From positions 372,001 to 436,000 of the forward strand of contig NZ_VIWO01000007.1 of NCBI RefSeq assembly GCF_007829335.1: a stretch of DNA of 64,000 nucleotides, read 5' to 3'. Positions 58,226 to 64,000 of this stretch are shown here, in pieces. The notes beneath the pieces are model-generated. The model ran no database searches, was not told where the DNA came from, and saw only the letters and a program-made list of their open reading frames with translations. Each line of letters starts with the position of its first letter. The first letter of the stretch is position 1. The DNA is from Chitinophaga polysaccharea (GTDB taxonomy: Bacteria > Bacteroidota > Bacteroidia > Chitinophagales > Chitinophagaceae). A program made the position numbers and the translations under genes.

Positions 58226-59221
58226 CTATTCTTCTTCGAGCTTCAGTTTAGACAGATCCATACCGAAGTGCAGACCTCTTTCTCCTAATACCTGTTCAAT
58301 TTCGCTGAGGGATTTCTGACCGAAGTTTCTGAACTTCATCAGTTCTTCCTGTTCGTATTGAACCAGTTCGCTGAGGGAGTTGATTTTAGCTGCTTTCAGA
58401 CAGTTGAATGCACGTACGCTCAGATCGAGATCTTCCAGTGGTGTTTTCAGTATCTTACGCAGTTGCAGTGTTTGTTCGTCTACTACATCTTCTTTTTCAG
58501 TATCCTTGGTATCAAAGCTGATATTTTCATCAGTAATGATCATCAGGTGTTGAATGAGGATGCGGGATGCCTGTTTCACTGCTTCTTCTGGGTGGATAGT
58601 ACCGTCGGTGATCACCTCCATAACGAGTTTCTCATAGTCGGTTTTTTGTTCCACACGGGTATTTTCTATGCTGTACTTTACGTTTTTGATGGGCGTAAAG
58701 ATTGAGTCAATCGCGATGTAGCCAAATACTGCATCTTTGGGTTTGTTTTCCTCAGCCGGAACATAACCACGTCCTTTACCGATAGTCAGTTCAATATCCA
58801 GCTTGGCAGAAGGATCCAGGGTGCAGATTAACAGCTCAGGGTTCATGATCTGGAAAGCACTGGTGGCTTTTTCAATCATATCCGCACGAAATTCTGTTTT
58901 ACCCTTGATCGACAGCGTGATCTTTTCGTTCGTTACATCACTCTCAGAGATTCTCTTGAAGCGAACCTGTTTCAGGTTCAGGATAATCTCAGTAACGTCT
59001 TCCGTAACACCTTTCAGCGTAGCGAACTCGTGATCTGCTCCTTCAATTTTAATCCCCACAATGGCATAGCCCTCCAAAGAAGACAACAGTACGCGACGCA
59101 ACGCATTACCGACAGTCACAGCATAACCTGGTTCTAATGGACGGAACTCGAATTGAGCTTCAAAGTCGGTAGACTTCTGCAATACGATCTTATCAGGTTT
59201 CTGGAAATTTAAAATTGCCAT
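58226..59221 (-). CDS. rpoA: DNA-directed RNA polymerase subunit alpha
   Basis: The protein has 331 residues from the ATG at 59221 (MAILNFQKPDKIVLQ), the usual Bacteroidota size. An earlier in-frame start would extend into the hairpin spacer. The N-terminal dimerisation domain has the signature GYAVTVGNALRRVLLSSLEGYAI near 32. The C-terminal domain begins near 250 with DLSVRAFNCLKAAKINSLSEL and RNFGQKSLSEIEQVL, the DNA/activator contact helices. It assembles the core polymerase. Confidence 0.97.
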   Translation of the reverse strand: MAILNFQKPDKIVLQKSTDFEAQFEFRPLEPGYAVTVGNALRRVLLSSLEGYAIVGIKIEGADHEFATLKGVTEDVTEIILNLKQVRFKRISESDVTNEKITLSIKGKTEFRADMIEKATSAFQIMNPELLICTLDPSAKLDIELTIGKGRGYVPAEENKPKDAVFGYIAIDSIFTPIKNVKYSIENTRVEQKTDYEKLVMEVITDGTIHPEEAVKQASRILIQHLMIITDENISFDTKDTEKEDVVDEQTLQLRKILKTPLEDLDLSVRAFNCLKAAKINSLSELVQYEQEELMKFRNFGQKSLSEIEQVLGERGLHFGMDLSKLKLEEE

Positions 59222-59253
59222 TGATATGATTGATTTATTTGTTAAATATGAGG

Positions 59254-59282
59254 TTAGTCCATGACCTGGGGCCATGGACTAA
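59254..59282 (-). repeat. 10-bp inverted repeat in the rpsD-rpoA spacer
   Basis: Arms TTAGTCCATG (59254-59263) and CATGGACTAA (59273-59282) form a hairpin directly upstream of rpoA, with no T-run. Confidence 0.6.
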
Positions 59283-59289
59283 TTATTTA

Positions 59290-59895
59290 TTACTTAGAGT
59301 ACAATTCTACGATCAGTTGTTCCTTGATATTTTCAGGAACGCTCTCTCTCTCAGGATAAGCAATGAATACACCTTTCATTTCTTTCTCATTCCAATCCAG
59401 CCAGCTGAATTTTGGATTTTTTCCACGAATAACGCTGGTCAGAGCAGAATTGTTTGCTGTTTTATTTTTCAGGCTGATAACATCTCCTGGTTTCAGTTGG
59501 AATGAAGGAGTGTTTACTACGATACCATTAACAGTAACGTGTTTGTGAGAAACCAGCTGACGGGCAGCAGGGCGGCTAGGAGCGATACCCAGACGGAAAA
59601 CAGTGTTATCCAGACGGGCTTCCAGCAGTTTGATCAATACCTCACCGGCAACACCTTTTCTACGGGTAGCTTCGTCGAACAGGTTACGGAACTGGCGTTC
59701 CAGCAAACCATAGGTATACTTAGCTTTTTGTTTTTCTCTCAGCTGCAGTGCGTATTCGCCCAATTGTTTGCGTTTACGGTTAGCACCATGCTGACCCGGA
59801 GGGTTGCTGTTTTTGCTTAAATACTTACCATTACCGAGAATGGGTTCACCAAAAATTCTGGAAATTTTGGTCTTTGGTCCTGTGTACCTTGCCAT
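59290..59895 (-). CDS. rpsD: 30S ribosomal protein S4
   Basis: This 201-residue protein has the S4 N-terminal domain (MARYTGPKTKISRIFGE, then PPGQHGANRKRKQLGEYALQL) and the RNA-binding S4 domain with ARLDNTVFRLGIAPSRPAARQLVSHKHV near 93-120. The zinc-binding Cys of the C+ type are absent. It is a primary 16S rRNA binder. In E. coli S4 autoregulates the alpha operon; whether this holds here is unknown. Confidence 0.97.
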   Translation of the reverse strand: MARYTGPKTKISRIFGEPILGNGKYLSKNSNPPGQHGANRKRKQLGEYALQLREKQKAKYTYGLLERQFRNLFDEATRRKGVAGEVLIKLLEARLDNTVFRLGIAPSRPAARQLVSHKHVTVNGIVVNTPSFQLKPGDVISLKNKTANNSALTSVIRGKNPKFSWLDWNEKEMKGVFIAYPERESVPENIKEQLIVELYSK

Positions 59896-59993
59896 GATTT
59901 AAATATACTTTAGATTTTTTAGTTAATGATGCATGCTCTTCAAAAAATCTGAAAACCTGATCATGCACCCATTGTCAAATATTAAACTACAAA

Positions 59994-60033
59994 GTCCAGA
60001 TACCAAATTTCGAATGAAACCTGGTATCTGGAT
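59994..60033 (-). repeat. Inverted repeat in the rpsK-rpsD spacer
   Basis: Arms TCCAGATACCA (59995-60005) and TGGTATCTGGA (60022-60032) are perfect complements. The sequence TCCAGATnCCAAATTT recurs in the rpsM-rpsK spacer near 60481-60496. Confidence 0.65.
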
Positions 60034-60050
60034 GCAGTGAATATATATTC

Positions 60051-60452
60051 CTATACTCTTCTTTTCTTGGGAGGACGGCAACCGTTGTGAGGTAAAGGCG
60101 TAACGTCTTTAATCATGTTCACTTCGATACCTGAGTTGGCGATTGCACGGATAGCGCTTTCGCGGCCAGCTCCTGGTCCTTTAACAAAAACATCTGCTCT
60201 TTTCAGACCTGAGTCCATAGCTACTTTAGCAGCATCCTGTGCAGCCAGCTGAGCTGCATATGGAGTGTTCTTTTTAGAACCTCTGAAGCCCATTTTACCA
60301 GCAGAAGACCAGGAAATAACCTGACCGTGCTTGTTGGTAATGCTCACGATGATGTTGTTAAAGCTGGCAGAGATATGAACATCTCCGTAGTTATCAACTT
60401 TTACTACTCTTTTCTTATTAGCAGCAGTTTTTGTATTATTTGCTTTTGCCAT
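60051..60452 (-). CDS. rpsK: 30S ribosomal protein S11
   Basis: This 133-residue protein has a short Bacteroidota N-terminus (MAKANNTKTAANKKRVVKVD) and the S11 signatures HISASFNNIIVSITN, GFRGSKKNTPYAAQLAAQ, VFVKGPGAGRESAIRAI and DVTPLPHNGCRPPKKRRV. It helps form the mRNA exit channel platform of the 30S subunit. Confidence 0.97.
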   Translation of the reverse strand: MAKANNTKTAANKKRVVKVDNYGDVHISASFNNIIVSITNKHGQVISWSSAGKMGFRGSKKNTPYAAQLAAQDAAKVAMDSGLKRADVFVKGPGAGRESAIRAIANSGIEVNMIKDVTPLPHNGCRPPKKRRV

Positions 60453-60477
60453 AATGATTTAAATTCCAAATATGAAA

Positions 60478-60545
60478 TTCCAGATCCCAAATTTACACGA
60501 CTCACGGCCATTGAAACCCCTCTGATTCGGAATTGGGATTTCAAC
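60478..60545 (-). repeat. Imperfect palindrome with AATTCCA/CCCAAAT motifs in the rpsM-rpsK spacer
   Basis: ATCCCAA and TTGGGAT (near 60486 and 60534) pair at the ends of this 108-bp spacer, which also carries the TCCAGATnCCAAATTT motif found in the next spacer. It looks like a dispersed intergenic repeat rather than a terminator. Confidence 0.5.
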
Positions 60546-60560
60546 CTGGGATTTTATTTA

Positions 60561-60941
60561 TTATTTCTTAGTTGCTTTTTTCTTACCAGCCACTGTCTTA
60601 CGCTTACCTTTACGGGTACGGCTGTTGGTACGTGTACGCTGACCTCTTACCGGTAAGCCTTTCCTGTGACGCAGACCGCGGTAACAAGCGATATCCAGCA
60701 AACGCTTGATATTCATTTGTACTTCAGAACGCAGCTGACCCTCTACCTTGAACTCTCCGTTGATAATGTTACGGATGGCAGCTTGTTCATCATCATTCCA
60801 TTCCCGCACCTTTTTATTTACATCAATTTCCGCCTTGTTCAGGATATATTGGGCGGTAGAACGGCCTATACCAAAGATATAGGTGAGGCCAATTTCTCCT
60901 CTTTTATTTTTAGGAAGATCTATACCGGCTATACGTGCCAT
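60561..60941 (-). CDS. rpsM: 30S ribosomal protein S13
   Basis: This 126-residue protein has MARIAGIDLPKNKRGEIGLTYIFGIGRSTA, the helix-two-turns-helix near 15-50, and the basic C-terminus CYRGLRHRKGLPVRGQRTRTNSRTRKG that reaches the decoding region. It follows rpmJ after 56 nt. Confidence 0.97.
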   Translation of the reverse strand: MARIAGIDLPKNKRGEIGLTYIFGIGRSTAQYILNKAEIDVNKKVREWNDDEQAAIRNIINGEFKVEGQLRSEVQMNIKRLLDIACYRGLRHRKGLPVRGQRTRTNSRTRKGKRKTVAGKKKATKK

Positions 60942-60997
60942 ATTTCTATTTTGATTTTATGATTCTGATTAAAAAATCAAATTCCGTTGGGAACCGA

Positions 60998-61114
60998 TTA
61001 ACCCTGGCGTTGTTTGAAACGAGGATTCTTTTTGTTGATCACCAACAAAACACCCTTTCTACGAACTATTTTACAATCCGCACTTCTTTTTTTGATTGCA
61101 GCTCTTACCTTCAT
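60998..61114 (-). CDS. rpmJ: 50S ribosomal protein L36 (zinc-free form)
   Basis: This 38-residue protein (start MKVRAAIKKRSADCKIVRR, end NPRFKQRQG) has the L36 length and both conserved ends. The canonical CxxC...C...H zinc ligands are mostly gone: only one Cys remains, with Ser, Asn and Phe at the other three positions. It is therefore the C- paralogue type. It lies between infA and rpsM, the standard operon position. Confidence 0.95.
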   Translation of the reverse strand: MKVRAAIKKRSADCKIVRRKGVLLVINKKNPRFKQRQG

Positions 61115-61183
61115 GATTATTACTTTATAAAAGGTTATGATATTTATTAAATTAAAAATCCAGTCGCCTCTACCCTTTCCGTC

Positions 61184-61402
61184 TTATTTGTATCTGAAAA
61201 TTATACGGCCTCTTGACAAATCGTATGGGCTCATCTCTACGCCAACCTTATCTCCTGGTAGAATGCGTATATAGTGCATTCTCATTTTTCCAGAAATGGT
61301 GGCCAGGATCTCATGCCCATTTTCCAACTTTACACGGAACATAGCGTTCGACAAGGCTTCCAATATAATTCCATCCTGTTTAATGAGTGCCTGTTTTGCC
61401 AT
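61184..61402 (-). CDS. infA: Translation initiation factor IF-1
   Basis: This 72-residue OB-fold protein contains MFRVKLENGHEILATISGKMRMHYIRILPGDKV-type strands and ends with LSRGRIIFRYK. It binds the A site during initiation with IF-2 and IF-3. A promoter-like -7 box lies 17 nt upstream. Confidence 0.97.
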   Translation of the reverse strand: MAKQALIKQDGIILEALSNAMFRVKLENGHEILATISGKMRMHYIRILPGDKVGVEMSPYDLSRGRIIFRYK

Positions 61403-61419
61403 AAAAATTTTTAGGACTG

Positions 61420-61427
61420 CAAAGATA
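61420..61427 (-). promoter_or_regulatory. Internal -7 box (TATCTTTG) before infA
   Basis: TATCTTTG on the minus strand matches TAnnTTTG in the 147-bp map-infA spacer, 17 nt before the infA ATG. It may start a secondary transcript for infA-rpmJ-rpsM onward. No -33 TTG is found. Confidence 0.5.
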
Positions 61428-61549
61428 GCATTTATCTTTTGAAATAGAAAAATTTACCTCGATTATTATTATTATTGCCGATTTTCCAGTTAAACCCTAC
61501 CTTATTTATCAATAAAACCCATTTGTATTAGAAAAATCCAAATGACGAA

Positions 61550-62350
61550 TTAGTAATTTGAATTCAATTCCGGGTTATTTTTCTCTTCTCTTTCTATATC
61601 CACATAGGTAGATAATACATCTGCTTTCCCTTTTCCTACCGCCACCGTGTGCTCAAAGTGAACAGATGGGCTGCCATCGCGGGTGGCAACAGTCCAACCA
61701 TCTTCCAGGTATTCTACGTCCTTGGAGCGGAGATTAATCATGGGTTCAATGGCAATTACCAGGCCTTCCTTCATTACGGGGCCGCTACCGCGCTTGCCGT
61801 AGTTAGGCACCTGGGGATCTTCATGCAAATGACGACCCAGACCATGGCCTACCAATTCTCTTACCACACCATAACCACGCTCTTTTTCTGTATATTCCTG
61901 TATAGCGTAGGAGATATCTCCGATCCGGTTACCTATCACCGCTTTTTCAATCCCTTTGTACAGGGCCGCTTTGGTAGCAGTCATCAGCCGGAGTACATTC
62001 TCAGCCACATTACCAATAGCAAAGGTATAAGCGCTGTCGGAGTGGTAACCATTCATATACACACCTACATCTACCGTCACAATATCACCGTCCTTCAGCA
62101 CATATTGATTGGGAATCCCGTGCACCACCTCCTCATTCACTGAAATACAGCAGGCGTTGGGGAATCCCTTATAATTTTTAAAAGAAGGAGTAGCACCATT
62201 TTCAACAATAAACTTATCGGCAATAGCATCCACTTCCAGTGTGCTCATACCTGGTTTCAGGTTCCGGGCTACTTCAGCCAGGGCTGCACTCAGGAGCAAA
62301 GCACTTTTGCGCATCAACTCTATTTCTTCCTTCGTCTTATAATGAATCAT
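61550..62350 (-). CDS. map: Methionine aminopeptidase, type I
   Basis: This 266-residue protein has the pita-bread fold metal ligands: VDVGVYMNGYHSD (Asp pair near 96-107), GHGLGRHLHEDPQVPNYG (His near 171), EPMINL (Glu near 203) and HFEHTVAV (Glu near 233). It removes the initiator methionine of new proteins. Its location between secY and infA is standard. Confidence 0.96.
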   Translation of the reverse strand: MIHYKTKEEIELMRKSALLLSAALAEVARNLKPGMSTLEVDAIADKFIVENGATPSFKNYKGFPNACCISVNEEVVHGIPNQYVLKDGDIVTVDVGVYMNGYHSDSAYTFAIGNVAENVLRLMTATKAALYKGIEKAVIGNRIGDISYAIQEYTEKERGYGVVRELVGHGLGRHLHEDPQVPNYGKRGSGPVMKEGLVIAIEPMINLRSKDVEYLEDGWTVATRDGSPSVHFEHTVAVGKGKADVLSTYVDIEREEKNNPELNSNY

Positions 62351-62353
62351 ACT

Positions 62354-62417
62354 TTCAGCTTTTAGCTGTTGGCTATCAGCTGTTAGGTAAATGCTAAAAG
62401 CTAACAGCTAACGGCTT
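62354..62417. repeat. TTAGC-rich imperfect palindrome in the secY-map spacer
   Basis: Left half (AGCTTTTAGCTGTTGGCTAT...) and right half (...GCTAAAAGCTAACAGCTAA) are near complements. Similar motifs occur in the accB-accC spacer. A separate short hairpin (ATAGCCAC/GTGGCTAT) follows at 62428-62462. Confidence 0.55.
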
Positions 62418-62497
62418 CTAAAATAATATAGCCACTAAAGCGTAAAAAGCTTCTGTGGCTATTTTATTGTTATTGTAACGATTTAGCGTTCAATTAC

Positions 62498-63841
62498 TTA
62501 TGCATTAGCCGGGGCCGTTCTGCCTTTGATACGGCCGGTGCTCATCAACCCGTCATAATGACGCATGAGGAGCTGGCTTTCAATCTGTTGCAGTGTGTCC
62601 AGGATAACACCCACCATGATCAGCAGGGAAGTACCCCCGAAGAAGGTAGCAAAGTTACTGTTGACCTTGAAGGCAGCAGCGATACCAGGCATGATACCCA
62701 CCAGTGCCAGGAAAAATGCTCCAGGCAAAGTGATACGGTCCATTACTGCACCGATATAATCGGCAGTAGCTTTACCAGGTTTAATACCCGGAATGAAGCC
62801 GTTGTTACGTTTCATTTCATCCGCCATTTGAGTGGGGTTGAAAATCAACGCAGTATAGAAGTAAGTAAATACAATCACCAAAACGGCATAAATCAGGTTA
62901 TACCAGCCATTAGTGTGGTCACTAAAGATGCGGATAAAGCCGGAAGCACTTTCAGAAGAAGTGGCAAAGCCTATCGCGGTAGCCGGAATAAACATAATCG
63001 CCTGGGCGAAGATGATAGGCATTACACCAGCTGCATTCACTTTCAGTGGGATGAACTGACGTACGCCACCATATTGTTTGTTACCTACAATACGTTTAGC
63101 ATAGTTTACCGGTATTTTTCTTGTACCCTGTACCAGGAGGATCAGACCTACGGTGATCAGGATAAAGATAGCAATTTCAATGAGGAACAGGATCGGTCCA
63201 CCCGCTTCACCTGCCACCTTACTGGAAAATTCAGCGACCAGGGCCTGTGGCAAACGAGCAAGGATACCCATCATGATGATGATGGAAGTACCATTACCAA
63301 TACCTTTATCTGTGATCTTTTCACCGAGCCACATTACGAACAGGGTACCTGCAGTAAGTACAACGGTAGTAGAGAGCCAGAAGAAGAAGGTGCCATATTC
63401 AGCGATAATAGCGCCACCGGATTGATTACGCAGGTAGGCTACATAAGCGCTGGCCTGGAAGCCTGTTACGATTACGGTGAGATAACGTGTAAACTGGTTA
63501 ATTTTTTTGCGGCCACTTTCCCCCTCTTTCTGCAGCTTCTGGAAGTAAGGAACTGCTATCGTCAGTAACTGGATAGCAATTGAAGCAGAGATGTAGGGCA
63601 TAATACCCAATGCAAAGATCGAAGCCCTTGAAAATGATCCACCCGCAAACATGTTCACCAGTCCCAGGATACCCTGATTAGAATTTTTCTCAAAGTTGGT
63701 CAGTGCGTTTGCATCAATGCCAGGCAAAGCGATATAGGATCCTAATCTGTAGATGAGGACCAGGAGCAGGGTGGTCAGGATGCGGTTACGCAAATCCTCA
63801 ATACTCCAGATATTCTTAATCGTTTCGATAAATTTCTTCAC
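62498..63841 (-). CDS. secY: Preprotein translocase subunit SecY
   Basis: This 447-residue protein has ten membrane segments. Signatures include LRNRILTTLLLVLIYRLGSYIALPG near 17, the plug region NMFAGGSFSRASIFALGIMPYISASI near 63-88, GNGTSIIIMMGILARLP near 182, and FIPLKVNAAGVMPIIFAQAI near 264. The C-terminal loop GFIPGIKPGKATADYI near 350 contacts SecA/ribosome. It forms the protein-conducting channel with SecE and SecG. Confidence 0.97.
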   Translation of the reverse strand: MKKFIETIKNIWSIEDLRNRILTTLLLVLIYRLGSYIALPGIDANALTNFEKNSNQGILGLVNMFAGGSFSRASIFALGIMPYISASIAIQLLTIAVPYFQKLQKEGESGRKKINQFTRYLTVIVTGFQASAYVAYLRNQSGGAIIAEYGTFFFWLSTTVVLTAGTLFVMWLGEKITDKGIGNGTSIIIMMGILARLPQALVAEFSSKVAGEAGGPILFLIEIAIFILITVGLILLVQGTRKIPVNYAKRIVGNKQYGGVRQFIPLKVNAAGVMPIIFAQAIMFIPATAIGFATSSESASGFIRIFSDHTNGWYNLIYAVLVIVFTYFYTALIFNPTQMADEMKRNNGFIPGIKPGKATADYIGAVMDRITLPGAFFLALVGIMPGIAAAFKVNSNFATFFGGTSLLIMVGVILDTLQQIESQLLMRHYDGLMSTGRIKGRTAPANA

Positions 63842-63919
63842 AGGAAGATAAAGGTTTAATAGCGCTATTAAATATGAAAAGACGCACTACTCCGTAGGCG
63901 TCTCCTCAGTCGTAAAGTC

Positions 63920-64000
63920 TTATACCAGTTCTACTGATCCACCTGCTGCTTCGATGGCCTGCTTAGCTTTTTCGCTGATTGCGTTTACTTTAACAGTCAC
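63920..64000 (-). CDS. rplO: 50S ribosomal protein L15 (C-terminal end)
   Basis: Only the last 26 codons lie in the window: VTVKVNAISEKAKQAIEAAG followed by GSVELV and TAA. This matches the C-terminus of L15, which always precedes secY in the spc operon. A 78-bp spacer separates it from secY. Confidence 0.9.
   Translation of the reverse strand: MTVKVNAISEKAKQAIEAAGGSVELV

Noticed and set aside
62558..63568. 336-codon open frame on the plus strand opposite secY
   Set aside because: It lies entirely antisense to secY, a certain gene, and its sequence is rich in His/Thr/Asp/Ser from reverse-complemented membrane codons with no domain or start signal.

Overview
The window comes from a Bacteroidota chromosome, most likely Chitinophagaceae (Chitinophaga-like). 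Evidence for this: a type III glutamine synthetase, a type IX secretion plug protein (former DUF5103), a TamL-type BamA lipoprotein, a GLPGLI/DUF4412-like protein, an efp-accB-accC cluster, a fused 2-oxoacid dehydrogenase E1, and many promoters of the Bacteroidota type (TTG-N19-21-TAnnTTTG) with little sign of Shine-Dalgarno sites. It is mostly core chromosome. I see no prophage, IS element, CRISPR array, tRNA or rRNA gene.

Layout. 1-2.7 kb: the edge of the conserved DUF4129-SpoIIM//RDD membrane cluster and a small DUF5684-like protein. 2.8-3.0 kb: the SRP RNA gene with a textbook promoter. 3.1-7.7 kb: TalC/FSA-type aldolase, glycerol kinase and glycerol facilitator (glycerol uptake and phosphorylation), then type II NADH dehydrogenase. 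7.7-17.6 kb: envelope and RNA-modification genes (T9SS plug protein, FtsX/LolE-like permease, an uncharacterised lipoprotein/solenoid pair, TrmH-type methyltransferase, TamL, TruB). 17.7-27.1 kb: methyltransferase, AroE, phosphosulfolactate synthase, TPR protein, small secreted proteins, enoyl-CoA hydratase, PafA-like phosphatase and an alpha-oxoamine synthase. Phosphosulfolactate synthase and the alpha-oxoamine synthase together suggest sulfonolipid synthesis.

27.7-31.2 kb: PepSY membrane protein plus TonB-dependent receptor (probable iron/siderophore uptake). 31.2-36.9 kb: PurL, glutamine synthetase III and a lipoprotein. 37-39.6 kb: efp-accB-accC, with an unusual arginine at the tip of the EF-P loop. 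39.8-48.8 kb: thioredoxin-like protein, malate dehydrogenase, MarR regulator facing an MFS transporter, DedA, a dicarboxylate/glutamate symporter, an amino-acid permease, YebC and an orphan OmpR-type response regulator. 49-56.5 kb: 2-hydroxyacid dehydrogenase, E1 fusion, DUF1573 protein, aminotransferase, a 750-bp spacer with two related sRNA-like units, then CarA with a terminator in its leader. 57.6-64 kb: the distal spc/alpha operon on the minus strand in the order rplO-secY-map-infA-rpmJ-rpsM-rpsK-rpsD-rpoA-rplQ, ending in a strong terminator and carrying hairpins in several spacers.

Most convergent pairs share a strong bidirectional hairpin terminator. Several genes (RDD, FtsX-like, TrmH, TruB) have the TAnnTTTG box only 3-5 nt before the ATG, which predicts leaderless mRNAs. 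The best candidates for something undescribed are the two repeated sRNA-like units at 55.04-55.34 kb, the carA leader terminator, the Arg32 EF-P, and the hairpin-rich spacers of the ribosomal operon. All are sequence-based inferences.
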